Assembly (NCBI GenBank): GCA_950295325.1
Contig: OX485803.1
Span: 66,789,554-66,853,553, forward strand
Origin: Polytrichum commune
Taxonomy: Eukaryota; Streptophyta; Polytrichopsida; Polytrichales; Polytrichaceae
Length of the DNA stretch: 64,000 nt
Direction of reading: 5' to 3'
The notes under the pieces are model-generated. The model worked only from the letters and a program-made list of their open reading frames with translations. It was not told the DNA's origin and did not search any database. Made by a program: the position numbers and the translations under genes. This document shows positions 23,369 to 35,398 of this stretch, in pieces. Each line of letters begins with the position of its first letter. Position 1 is the stretch's first letter.

Positions 23369-24620
23369 CACTGAATCCTCAATCACCCTCATTCCTGGAG
23401 CTGCTTTGAAATTCTCTGCAGCTTGATCATGTGCTATTCTGAAGATCTGCTCGAGCATGGGTGAGTTTGTGGATGGATCAGTCTCCATATTCATGCCATG
23501 ATGTATGCTGTGACTTTGCTGTGGGCCACATGCAATCACTGCAAGGTATTTGTTGCGTCACCGGCACAGGGATGAAGTAAGCGGTACCAAAAGAGCCCTA
23601 AAGACCCACAATCTCGGAGCCTGCGACCTTGCCTTTGAAGATCTACAAAGCAGATGCTAACTTCGAGGCCCGTTTGTGGCTTCATGAGTGGGGACGATCT
23701 AAGGGTCGCTTCACACACGAGACTGAGGGCCCGCGACCATTGCACTTCAAGCACTCTCATGGGTGGAAAAGGTGGAGCCAGTCCAAGTTCGCTTCGCACT
23801 ACGCCTGACGGACCAAACGAAGTGAATGCAAGATGGATGTAAGGTCTACATGGATTTCTACATGGCATCAATTGGATCATGTTTTCATGGTTACATGGTT
23901 ACTTGGATTATTTGTAAGAACCATCTCTTGGAGGTAGGCCTAACACAAAACCGGGAGACCATTGCAATCTGGAACCTCACAATCGTTGATTTATTATATT
24001 TTATCATGTGTGAGGACCCTGTATGAATAGAAATTCATTGAAATAGCTTTTGGTTGAGGGCATGGTCACATATGACTTCACACTACACTTGAGGACCCGT
24101 GACCACGCTACATGATTTTGGAAATGTCTTGGGATGGCCTTTGGACACTTCTTTTGGACTCTCACAAATTACAACTCTTAGCTCGTGTGTGAAGGGGCAC
24201 CAAGAGCCTTGAAATTCCGTCACTGTTGTGTAGAATATGGGATTGAGTAGATGTTGTCACTACACCATTTATGGTATTTAGTATCACATGCGTAATAGTG
24301 TCATTGACCCTATTTTGAGGTGAATGCTAGGTTATATTAATGATCAACAACTTCACCATAATTTTAGTGTCATCTCATGACACTTGGGGTTCAAGTGCGC
24401 TTACTAATAACTTGGCACATTAAGTATGTTCAAAGTGTTATCAGGTGTGTCACACAATGGTCTATGAGATGACTAAAGTATACACAAATGGCACTTGGCA
24501 TTAGTATGCTCAATAACATCTTCCCCTTTCATACTAAAACATAGAACTATCATCTCAAATATCTCAATGTGCTAAGCTAAATGTCATAATATAAATTTGT
24601 TTGAATTTAAAACGTGATTT
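23369..24620. other. Non-coding stretch upstream of the GH5 gene
   Basis: Contains the presumed GH5 promoter (minus strand) at its left end and otherwise short frames without recognisable domains. A partly repeated phrase, GAGGCCCGT / GAGGGCCCGCGACC / GAGGACCCGTGACC, occurs at about 23665, 23725 and 24091 and may be an old dispersed repeat. Confidence 0.3.
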
Positions 24621-27600
24621 ATGTTGTCGAATACTATCACATTGGCAATTAGTAGACATGTCATTGCGTGTGATGGAATTGAACAAAATCGTAAGCGAAA
24701 TTGTAACTTAGAAGTTGGGTCACCTTTGTTTTGTGAGACGATTCCTTCGGTGCTCTTAATTGGTGAGAACCTCAAGGCTTATAAGGTTCCAGAGAGTGGT
24801 CAGGGCCCGGGTGAGGGGCTTGAGAGTTGTAAGGTTGCATTGTGTAGTGACGTGCCCATGAGTGCTAGGATTTATGTCAATGTTGAAGGTTTACAAGAAG
24901 GCTTACTCACAAAAACTACCAAGTTAGAAGCACCTGAAGGTCTTGGTAGCATATCAACACTTGAACCAAATAGGCATGTTAAAGAGGTTGAGCGATATAA
25001 GAATTTGTGTGAGAATTTGATGGTAATCCAAGCAGAGTTTCCAATTGACACTCATGGAATTTTCAGCATTCAATCTCTTTCGGGGATTTTCAAGGTTCAT
25101 TGTGAAACTTGTGATATGGCATATGCAATTTCAACACCTAATTACAACCTTCAAAACTTCAAGCAACAACATTTGAAGAGGAAGAAACATGGAGATACAG
25201 TATTGAAGAGACAGTCCAACAATCGCGAAGCACAACTATTGCACGTGAAATTTGACCATGATTTGGAGGTCAAATTGAGAATATAATGTTTAACAAAAAA
25301 AAAATCATTTATATTGCTCTATAATGTCCAAACAGCCTATTCAACTTTTGCCAATAAAAGTCGAATTCCTGATTAAGAGGTTATTGCATTTTGTAATTCC
25401 AAATAGTAAGTGACAATAAATACCATAATTGGTGTACTTTCCTATTTTTTATCTGTCTGTATAATTACATCCATGGCAAAATGCGCCAGGTCAGGATATG
25501 TCCAATGTTGTTGGTTTCAACCCTGGCCACAATATGTATATAAACCAATGGTTTATCACAATAGTCTATGCATGAGTCTGGTACTATAAGTCTGAGATAC
25601 CAAGTTTGTGTATCATCGACTGCTGCATAACATTTCTGATCCATTGGTATGTATATCTCGTTCATGCATGTTGTCTTATTATTTGTTCTAACTCGGTATG
25701 TTTCAGATGTAGATTGTGTGAAGCGAACTGATCAGTGTAATTATGAGTTGGGACCGTGCAGTAAAACAAAAATTGCTACTCGATTGTCGATTTCTGTGTA
25801 ATATGTATAACCATGCTCGCCCAGAATTTCTTTCTCTGGTCAACAATATGTAACGTACATATTGAGATCTATGTCTTCATTCTTCGACATTCTTATGATC
25901 AATGATCAACACGTTTTTTGCAGGTGAAATTTGACCTAGATTCGGAGGTCAAATATCGAGCATGGATATTTGAAATGAAGTCGCATGGAGCTGTGTATGT
26001 TGATGCCAACACATGGGCATGCACAAAATGTGATTACAAGGCTGGGTTTGTGTCAAGAAACAACATTAAAGTGCATATGCAAAGCATGCAACATCTTGCT
26101 CGTGTTACAAAATTAAACAATGGGCTTAAATTGGAAGGTGGACAAACGACCATACTTCCAAGTTTTGCAAAGACAATCTCAGCTGGGCGAGCAGAGTATC
26201 CTCTAGGCTACCAAGTCCAAATTGATGATATTGGAATTGATGATATCAAAGTTTATGTAGCAACTCATCTTTGTCATGGCTTCTATGATGACTTTCTTAC
26301 CGTCTCTGAAGTGTAGGTTTGCATACGGTCTTTGAAGTCAGATCTTCATCATGGTCTTGAATATTATGCTGTGCCACAATATAGATTTCAGAAGTTCAAT
26401 GACGAAGGAGAAATCACTTTCAATTGGATATTTCAAAAACATTACGCTATATGATATACACGGGTTTTAAGTGTACTGTATGCTCCTTAATTCCTAAAAT
26501 GGAAGATTTTCGGAAGAGGGTGTTCAGGGAAACTCAAGCAATTGTGAAGAGGGACAAAAGAGTGCTTGAACCAGGGTTGAATGTGGAGTATCTACAAGCA
26601 AAGGAGCTTAGAGAAGCATCAAGGGAGCTCATGCAACGGAATGAATTGTTAGCTTCTGAGCTCTTCATTGTAAACAAGAAACTTGTAAATTCTTCATTAT
26701 CAAAATCCTATCTCAGCAATAAATTGAAGAATGTAATCTTGGAGCAGAAGTTGTCGGAGGTAGCTGATTTTTTGAAAACGAGCTTATGAGAGGCGCTTTT
26801 TCCGGTAGATCGACACTACTGAATTTTCTTATAGATACTGGGAAAGAATTTGTTGTCTGTCACGAAATGTGGAGGAAATGGGCAAGGGAAACAATATACA
26901 GCAAATACGAAGTTGTTATTTGAAATGATTTTGAAAGTTGGGGGTCCTTTGGCTCACAACTTTGTGAGCATTAATTTTCTTGGGCCGGTCCAGAATACCA
27001 CCTTGAAGGTTTCAGGAAGACGTCTTTTCATTTTAGAGGCTTTATTGATGAAGGTGGATTTCAGTATATGGCTACTGTCCTCCAGAAACACAAAGAGCGT
27101 TTAGGAATAGTTGGTGTAGTTCCTGTAGAATGTAGTGAAGATGAAACAAGTTGTATTGAACTTGCTACTTGGAATCGGAGAACAAACGAAGTGGATGGGT
27201 TTTGTGGCACATTAGGTGCTGAATATAAATGTGTTTCACCTTGTGTGATAAAGGCTGATTGTATCGACACTCTTCAACTAGCATTCAAAAATCTTGATAT
27301 TGCAAGTATGGTCAGACTTTTGTCTGTGAATATTTTGGTTAAAGGATTTCCAAAACTAGTGTATGCATTGCTGCCTACCTGCAATAAATTTGATGCAACC
27401 GAGGTTCAAAGGCAGTGGGTCTTGATTCACGTTTTTCACAACAAATTTTTGAAAACAGTGGTGGGTCCTTTGATTAGCCATGGGAGTGATAGTGATGCAA
27501 GAAGAAGATCATTTTTGCTGAGAAGTATTGCAAAGGGTACGTTTGGACTTACATCTCCAAGTTTTATTGTTAAGGCGCCAATTATAAATGGTTTGCCCGG

Positions 27601-29380
27601 CCTGATGAACCAAGATCCAGTTCATGTTGCAAAGAAAATGCGAAATCCTTTGTTGAGTGCAAAGAGGGACATCTTTTAGGAAAAAGCTCGTGTTGTATTA
27701 AATCACGTGGCACTGGTGATGGTGATCTTTTCCAAAGATGAGCATGGATGACTTGAAGAAGATGTAAACGTCAAAGACAAACAAAATTTTCCGGTTGTTC
27801 AACGATTGGCATCACCATTTGTAAGAAGGTGTCTTACTTTATTTATTGAAGGGGTTACAAATAATAATGGTAGATTCTACAAAGAAGATGGTAGAAGAAC
27901 AGTTCTCCATTTGGAATTGATATGGGCATATTTACAAATATTCTTTGGTCGTGATACTTTAGGCCATGGACTTAGTCTAGCTGAGAATTGGTTCACAAAA
28001 CAAAGTGAACAAGATTTATTGATATACTCTCATTTTGTTGTTTTATTCATTATGACAATGCGTGATCACTTTGTGCATCTTCCCGTATCTTTGGATATGA
28101 GTGGATCAGATTGTTGTGAAGATATTTGTAGCTTTCTTGGACAGGAAGTGCACAACAAAAAGAATTTTTCATTTGGAGAGGCTTTAGAGAGGATGGGACA
28201 TATTTGCAGGACATGAGAGATTAAAGTTGACAAGGAGAGTCCCATTTTTGTTTCACCTCACAGGAAAAAAAAAATCTTTGGTAGAGTTTAGCAACTAATG
28301 AACACACAACTTTAGCAAATTTAGAAGATTATTCTAGTGTAGAAGACACAAAGATGGAAAGTCTTTGGTTGGATGGTCTGCAATATGCTCGAATGAAACC
28401 TGTGAACGTGGGTATGCTTAATGTATTGGAACAGACAGAGAATTAGATTTCTCCACGGCCCAATTCAATCGATGCAAGCTTTCGGGGACAATGACAATCT
28501 AAAAAGTCTCCTTTGATTGTTGGTGTTGAATCTCCAAGTGAGATTTCAACCATAGTGCATTTAGCTGTGTTGGATGCAAAGCTAGGAACTCAATTTGATG
28601 GAAGCGAGTATTAGAGAAGATGTGCAAGTTGAAGTTGATGTTTAAAGCAAAGTTGAATCAACCATTGAGGTTCCAGGAAAGGGAAGTGTGCACAAGATGA
28701 GGATTATTACAGAGCTAAACTTAATACCTAACAAATTGCCACTTGATAGGCTTTGGAGAGTACAAATGAAGCAAGGGTCAGTGCATATTGCAGGCACTTT
28801 ATATGGCCATGAGAATGATGAAGTTGGCTTATTTGATGATATTGGAATCTGCATTGTACACAATCACGTGCCTCAATGCTTTATTGCTCGAATTCAACGA
28901 ATTTACAAAGAGTTGGACAATGGAAGTAGAGTGGAATATCAACGGCCCGTCAACATTGGTGCTTCATGTGACAAGAGTGTACATGTGATGTTGAAGTATT
29001 ACAAGGTTACATCGGGATTGATGTTGGAGTATGGTGGCTTTGAGAAAAATGGTGAAGCTGATCCTTGAGCATTTATTGTGTCATTGCTCCTGTTACTTTG
29101 ATTTACAATGCAATGAGTCAGTTGTATGAATTACAAGATGCAGATAAATTTGCTATAGATAACTATATTAGAATTGAGATGCTTAGATCAAAGTCTATTG
29201 GAATTGAGATTCTTAAGTCCAAGTCTGTTGGACGAATAAACGTGATGCTTTGAAAGCTCAATTGGCACCACAAGCATCTGTAGGCATTGCAACAATAGAT
29301 GAATCTAGCTCAGTAAAGATAATGACTACCACTAGAAGTGGTCGGATTGCCAAGAGAAGTATACAAATTTTATAAATTAT
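24621..29380 (+). pseudogene. Decayed zinc-finger transposase-like gene
   Basis: A broken coding region of a DNA-transposon-like protein. In order: a frame at 24621-25286; a C2H2 finger at 25918-26316 (CTKCDYKAGF then HMQSMQH); a coiled coil at 26500-26789 rich in L/E/K; HNFVSINFLGP at 26850-27000; a long core at 27068-27679 with CSEDETSC, KGFPKLVYALLPTCNKFD and DPVHVAKKMRNPLL; then 27806-28216 with SGSDCCEDICSFLGQ; and a 28688-29068 segment ending IARIQRI..EYQRPVNI. The DPVHxxKKxRN motif resembles the D-x-x-H..RN pattern in P/Kolobok-type RNase H-like transposases; this is analogy from memory, not a search. In-frame stops lie at 27677-27679 and 27749-27751, and the frame changes near 27000. 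It is therefore dead, with the plant-typical order still readable. Confidence 0.65.
25240..25960 (+). repeat. 35-bp direct repeat bracketing about 640 bp inside the decayed transposase
   Basis: GTGAAATTTGACCATGATTT followed by GGAGGTCAAAT at about 25245 recurs with few changes at about 25922, encoding VKFDxDxEVK both times. The first copy runs into a stop and the second resumes the protein. This may be an insertion with local duplication, or an intron flanked by duplicated exon edges. Confidence 0.5.
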
Positions 29381-29389
29381 TCAAATAAT

Positions 29390-30110
29390 GAATCCAAATT
29401 ATTTGGAAAATAATCTAGATTATATGTATGATTATGTGTACATAATCTATGCCTTTGTGAAAATTTTGGACGAGCCCCTTGTAATTATTTGCATTAGTTG
29501 TCACCATGGGCTCGAGGCTTCTAGCTCAAGCGGCTAAGGGAAAATATCTACTTGGCCCCAACCCTTCTAGAAAGACAAAAGGATACTTGACGGTGGGGTA
29601 GGGGCCCTGCCCAAAGTCCTAGAGGCTTACATGGGTGAGGCGGCTTAGCCGACCGACCCCACCCGAAGGATACTTGGCAATTTGCTCCGGGTTGTTGTAG
29701 TGTTGTTTTGGCAACATAATGATCAACTCAAGAGTGGACATCCATGAATGAAAGCCCACATTAACCATTGGCTACCTACTAAGGGGAGAGTCTTGAATGC
29801 ATGTATAGGAGGGTTTGGTTACCAAGCCATGAGCCTGGAGGTCCGCGGTATTGGGAGCTAACCATACATGTGCGTGGGATGTGCAGGTTAGCACTCATGG
29901 CACTTGCTAGAGTTGGAAAACGGTCAAGCTAAGTTAAGGAAAACTAGCAAAGGTCGCGACATCCCATGCTTTTTTTGATGGTTGTCAATTGACACCCCTT
30001 TATGAGGCAGTATTTCAAGGGAAGGATGTTTGTATATCTTCATTCCCAAAACCACTTGGAGAACCCATTTTTGCTAAACCCTTGCCTCTAACTCTGCATG
30101 TACAATTTTA
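29390..30110. other. Non-coding stretch between two decayed transposases
   Basis: No gene. TAGCTCAAGCGGCTAAGG near 29520 resembles a tRNA box A, and the region around it is GC-richer than its surroundings, as in tRNA-derived SINEs. No matching box B (GGTTCGANNCC) is found at the right distance. Confidence 0.3.
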
Positions 30111-30111
30111 A

Positions 30112-31342
30112 AATTGTGCTAAAAATAACAAATATCGATATATGATTTGTTTTTGGTCGTTGCTCTTCGCAAAAGGCATTTTCAAAATGTTGTTTGTGTT
30201 TTTCTTTATCATTATGGGGCACACGCACGACGACATTAATGCGTCATTTGGCCGTTGGAGCATGAAGTTGCATAAAGAGGATTTTCCCACCATACCACTT
30301 CTCATGAAATTATAAATAAATTTGGATAATGCATCGGTGATCCTGCACATGATTGAGGAAATACCGAATTTCAAGGCCTTCATCAAGCCATACATGTTGA
30401 AGGGAGTGGACCGTTTGGTTGCACATACCAAAGAACAACAATTTTGCTTCTATATGGGGGATGATGGTGTCCTAACATGCAATTCAAGCTTTTGTGCACA
30501 TATCTTAATTGGGGGCCAGAGGATGGTATACTCGTGTGGCGTCAAGACAAGGATGAGAAATGCATGCTCCTAGTTGGGGATCTGAAGCTTTGCAAACCCA
30601 ACCCATGAGGAATGGGCCGGAACTCATCAAAGGTATATCCGGATTCATTGAATATTGGAAAGAATTGTTTGAAGAATACATCACCAGACGTGTTTGAGAT
30701 ACTCATGAATCATTGATTGCGTATTGGGATGACATTCGCTTGGCCTTGTTGACACTTGGTATCAAGATCCGTACGACTTTTATACAAGAATATTGGCCAC
30801 AAAATCGATGGGTTGTTGTGGGGTCTGATGTCATATTCTTCAGTAATGGAGATGTCTGTGAGGAGTTCGCAATGGACGAACATTATATTGACCCTGCGCA
30901 CAATCATCTAGCTTCATCGTTTTATGTGGTTGTTGATTGCCATGAAGGTTATATGGTCCTTATACATGCAAGAAATGAGGAGCACCTCAAGCCAATTTGG
31001 TTGGTGAAAGCATTGTCTTCATCCAATTTTGTTTGAACTAGCCCCAACTTTCGTTAAATTGAAGTGGAATATTGCCGTCCAAGCACCAAAGACCAAAACT
31101 TGCTCCACACCTATTTAGGTTGACACCAAAAAATGTTTCAAATGGACAATGGACTCAACATACGGATCGGTTTGGATAAACACAAGTACCATATTTTGTG
31201 TTTGGAAGCCGCGCAAAGATTTCAAATCGGAAATAATGACCATCCCCCAAAAACATACAAATTTTGCCAAAGACAGCTTGGCACGTATTGTAGCTGCAGA
31301 AAATGATGCCAAGAATGGGTATGAAATGGAAGATGGAGATGG
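30112..31342 (+). pseudogene. Decayed C-terminal half of a DUF7869-like transposase
   Basis: From about 30112 the plus strand reads YMICFWSLLFAKGIF, then GHTHDDINASFGRWSMKL, the GHTH(E/D)DID box that marks the RNase H-like DUF7869 domain of plant and animal transposon proteins. An in-frame TAA follows at 30313-30315, then IPNFKAFIKPYMLKGVDRLV. After a frameshift near 30500 comes WGPEDGILVWRQDKDEK. The next frame (about 30610-31036) has IAYWDDIRLALLTLGIK and CHEGYMVLIHARNEEHLKP. The last (31149-31342) has DSTYGSVWINTS and DSLARIVAAENDAKNG. At least one stop and several frameshifts make it non-functional; the N-terminal half is missing. The hAT-like element B interrupts its final codons. Confidence 0.65.
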
Positions 31343-32687
31343 CACGGGGGGATCACACCCTCTTACATTTTGTAACCACGTGCGATAATGGGGTATTTAA
31401 TGGGGGGGTATTTGTACACCTCTCGGTATTTTTTCCCTCCCTATTTGTAGATATAAAGTTGCTTTAACATATTTTTAAGCACCCTATGTTTATTTGTAAT
31501 TTTTTGGAGAGACCAATTTTTAGCATCATATTTTTTTTATAAATTGTGCAGATACCAAATAATGAACAGAATACTATAGCATTGCAAAATCGACTATGTG
31601 AGCAACAAACGTTCCATACCATCCATCTTGTCATTTAATCGGTTTCAATTAGTTATACCAATGCTAAAGCATTCAAAGTACCATTCAAAACACAATCAAT
31701 AACAATTGGAGTTTAGTTAAAAGATTACCAATGAACATGGAGATGACAAAATGTACAAGCTAACATAGACAAGTTATAAACACGGATAGAACAAAACAAG
31801 AAATATAATCAATTGTCATAAGACATGAAAATTTTGCATAATTATCTACTCCAAAACAAAAGATTGCATTCAATTGAAAAAACTAAATACACAAATTGAA
31901 AACATTTACTTTAATTGTGTTCATAAACACATTCAACCTTGTACCAAATATTTACAATGTGAAGGGTTAGGATATAACTATGTACCCTCCAATACATGTT
32001 AAGGTACATATCAATATCCTCTCTTATGTCATGATAAGACAAAAAATTTGGAGAGGTTTAACACCAATGATGACAAAGAACTAAAACTAATTGTTGGCAT
32101 GAGGCGGACATACCTCACGAGAGCGGAGCAAGCCGAATCTTTGGCGCTTGTGAAACACCTTGTGTGAATGCTATAAATGCTATGGAACAAAGAAGAAAGC
32201 TCCAAAAAATATGTCTTACCTACCGCCTTTGTGCCACGCTTCACCAATGCAAGACCTCCTACCCAAACGCTTCACCACCTTCACACCACTATGCTTGTCC
32301 AAATCCTAAGCAAACCCAAGCGTTGAGAAGTCACAACATTCCTTCCCCCAAAAACATCCACAACGTTTCCCTCCAAACTAACGCGTTTCATTCAAATTTG
32401 GACAGAATTACACAATTCTTCATCCAAGTAGTCTAACCCATAATTATTCTATTGATTCTACTACACACATTTGGGGGGATCCAATATCTATAATCCTATT
32501 TTTCTTCTACTGATTACTAAAATGGAGGAATTATTCACCGCCTTATTTTACATATAAACATGTAGGGGACATATTTCCAAAGCTATGGTAGATCTAATGA
32601 ATGTATAAATTTTACCCTCAACGAATTAAATTGACCCTATTTTTTATCTCACGTGGTTTCTAAAATTCCGATAGTCACCTCCCCGTG
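31343..32687 (-). mobile_element. hAT-like non-autonomous element B (CACGGGG family, 1.35 kb), nested
   Basis: Bounded by CACGGGGG and CCCCGTG and flanked on both sides by the 8-bp direct repeat GGAGATGG (31335-31342, 32688-32695), the target-duplication length of hAT transposons. The empty site survives in the related fragment at 20216-20223 on the minus strand, where GGAGATGG continues straight into GGAAACATAATG. The insertion split the last codons of the decayed transposase at 30112-31342. No transposase is seen inside. Confidence 0.88.
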
Positions 32688-32695
32688 GGAGATGG

Positions 32696-33130
32696 AAAAA
32701 CATTATGTAGGTTGGAATTAGTGTGGAAAATAGGGGCACTTTATAGAGTTGGTTTTATTGTGGCTACATTCAAATTTCATAGATAGGTTTAGGATGTACC
32801 ATCCAATTCAATAATACCCTTGTATACTGAATGCACTACCTATATTCTATAATACCATAAAACCATTTATTTGGGAATTCGATTGTTATTTTCCACGTGT
32901 AGTTCATGTTTTGATTATGATTCAAAGACTAACTATATTTAGGATTGAAAATATTCTTCGTGTATGAATTTGTAATTTATCATGTTCCCAATGTTCCCAA
33001 TGTTCTGTATGCTCACAATATTGGCATCCCAAACTATGGGTAAATTTTATTTTGAGATTTTCCGAAGTCTCCGATTAGCAAATATAGTGTTATCCCATTT
33101 TATAATCAAATGTGCAAGGAACAAACAACA
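32696..33130 (+). mobile_element. 3' tail of the DUF7869-like transposon (copy B)
   Basis: Continues the element after the nested hAT insertion: ACATTATGTAGGTTGG and onward matches the inverse of 20215-19860 over several hundred bases, through TGCTCACAATATTGGCATCCC and AAGTCTCCGATTA. Non-coding. Confidence 0.65.
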
Positions 33131-33394
33131 TGTCATTTTGAAGATCATACAACATAAATATTTACATGGGTATAAAAAATATTAGTCACATACACAGTTG
33201 ACAAGATGTATGTCATCGATCATAGGCCGAAAATACGAGAAGAATATGACTTGGGTTATACAAACGGCTGTTTGTATACCTCCCTACACATGTTTCAGGA
33301 GGATATATTTACGAACATCCGTTCGTATGTCCCAAGCCGTATTGTTTATGTCAACTAAAACATAGATCATAACAATTGAGGTATTTACGGATGT

Positions 33395-33805
33395 CACGGG
33401 GAGGTCACTCCATTGTCAAGTTGAAAACCACGTGCGAACAAAGTTTGCTACCCCTATATTATATGCCATAGATAATTTTAAAAACTATGATATTTTTTCT
33501 ATATATACATATCCATTGATAATATCTTTTTTGTATTTTTTTGAAATTTTTAGTCATCTCCATTTTTTCTAGTAATTTGTTTAGTTCAATTCTGCGTCAT
33601 TCTAGTTAGAAACGGTATATTTTCTAGGAAAAACAAATTATCAATTTTGGTTATCAATTTTTACTATGTAATAGATACCATGTATATGTACTCATAAATT
33701 TTTTTTGATAAAATTTTGACCCATTTTGTTAATGCAACTTAGAAAAAGTAGATTTTTTTTGTTCACACGTGGTTTTCAACTTGACAATGGAGTGACCTCC
33801 CCGTG
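33395..33805. mobile_element. hAT-like MITE (CACGGGG family, 411 bp)
   Basis: Near-perfect terminal inverted repeats of about 48 bp begin CACGGGGAGGTCACTCC and include AACCACGTG. The flanks ACGGATGT and ACCGATGT form an 8-bp target duplication with one mismatch. End sequence and inner box match the 1.35-kb elements at 18180 and 31343, so one transposase probably moved all three. The inside is non-coding and AT-rich. Confidence 0.88.
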
Positions 33806-33881
33806 ACCGATGTACGATCGTAAAACGCTTGTAAAACATGCAGAGCAAAGCTCTTGCCATTTTTACATGTTGGCACGAGTG

Positions 33882-33991
33882 TTGGGAGTCGCAAATTTCC
33901 CTTGAGAGTTGCAAACTTGGGAGTAGAGAGATTGAGAGTTACAAGCTTGAGAATTGCAAGCTTTAGAGTAGCAAGCTTGAGAGTTGCATGC
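33882..33991. repeat. 15-bp minisatellite, seven copies
   Basis: Unit TTGAGAGTTGCAAGC, with copies starting at 33882, 33902, 33917, 33932, 33947, 33962 and 33977 (the first has 5 extra bases). As 15 is a multiple of three, all frames stay open; on the minus strand one frame reads a degenerate ACNSQ pentapeptide array inside a 70-codon frame. It starts 77 bp beyond the 411-bp MITE. Confidence 0.85.
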
Positions 33992-34809
33992 ACATAAAGT
34001 GTTGTTGCAAGGGTTTGTATATAACGTGTGAGGGCTTGAGAGTGTTAGGGAGGATTGAGTGGTACGAGGGTGCAATCAATTGAGTGTACATTTGTGAGGT
34101 TTTATGGATTTTTCACTAAGAGAGGAAGCACATATTTTGGGTGTAGACCAATTCAATGTGAGTAGAGCAATCCTTCTGAACTCACTTCCCTCACATTCTA
34201 AAATTTGTTCATTATTAAATTCTATTTGTTTTCTTAATGCAAGCTGAGCATTGGCATGTTCTGTATGCAAGTTTTGCCATGTTCTTCAATTTGGTGTTCT
34301 CTCACATTCTAAAATTCAAATAAGTTTTGATTCAATTTTTTTTCTTCAGTTTCAATCATTCTCTCGTTTTATCTTCACTTAGTGTATCCAAAGGCACTAA
34401 TTCGAGGTTGATATGTATCAATCACAAACCAAGAGTTACAGGAAACCATGCAAGGATTGTTGATACATAGCAAGCAAACCTATGTAAAACACATTCATAT
34501 ATGTACAGATATATAATAAAGTTTTATACATGACATATAGGCGCATCCATTTATGAACGCGCATTCATAAATTCCAAACCAATGGATGAAAAATTTAACA
34601 ATAAAAAATAAAATAAACACAAAACCCTTTTATGAATGGGCGCTTGTAAACATCTGCATAATAACCAAGGGCTACATATTTACAAACGCACGTTTGTAAA
34701 TATATGCTACATACAGAATACACAACACGCCAATGCTATAATAATTGTAGCGAATAAAAATACATATACATGAAGACCCATCTTATGTATGTTATATAAA
34801 TAACAAAAA

Positions 34810-35180
34810 CCACTATATGTATTCGACACTATATTTGTTAATCAAAGACTTTGGGAAGTCTTAAAATAAATTGGACCCATAGTTTCGGATGCGAATATTG
34901 TGAACAAAAGGAACAATGGCAACATAATGTTTTGGAAATCCATATGAAATAAAAATATATGATTCTAAATATAGTAATTCTCTAAATGATAACCAAAACT
35001 ACATCAAACACAAATTTTTAATGACAAAAATTCATAATTATTTTGTCTTGTCGGTTTTGTATTGAACAAAACTATCAAATCCATATATAACCATTTGTTT
35101 TAATAACTATAGACTCTTGCATGCGTATCTCAAACATAAAGGTCTTATTAAATTGGACGGCACATCCCAAACCTAACAAT
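34810..35180 (-). mobile_element. Diverged copy of the DUF7869-like transposon tail (copy C)
   Basis: Same orientation as 19815-20125 and clearly related: the TATTCGACACTATATTTGTTAATC block, GAATATTGTGAACA, AAACCATTTGTTTT-like sequence and AAAGGTCTTATTAAATTGGA. Divergence is greater than between copies A and B. A short inverted remnant also appears at about 38680-38780. Confidence 0.5.
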
Positions 35181-35398
35181 ACTTAGAATAATTTGACAAT
35201 GGTATTGAGAATTTGCAAATTAGCATTTGGAATATATAATTTGGATTACACATCCGCAAAAAATTATAAAAAACTTATGATAGCACGTGGGAAGTTGGTT
35301 TCCACATCTGTAAACTATTATAATCATGTAATATAATTGTAATCTATAAAATTTATATATAATGTGTTTAATATAGTATTCGACCCAAGTGTCATAAT

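Larger units (their letters stand above)
33250..34710. repeat. Left cluster of short palindromes
   Basis: Palindromes of the form TTTAYRAACG-n-CGTTYRTAAA lie at 33257-33278 (9-bp arms, 4-bp loop), 33310-33327 (7-bp arms), 34550-34571 (8-bp arms), 34628-34650 (imperfect) and 34676-34703 (13-bp perfect arms, 2-bp loop). Their arms are variants of one sequence, so they are a family, not chance hairpins. Confidence 0.75.
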
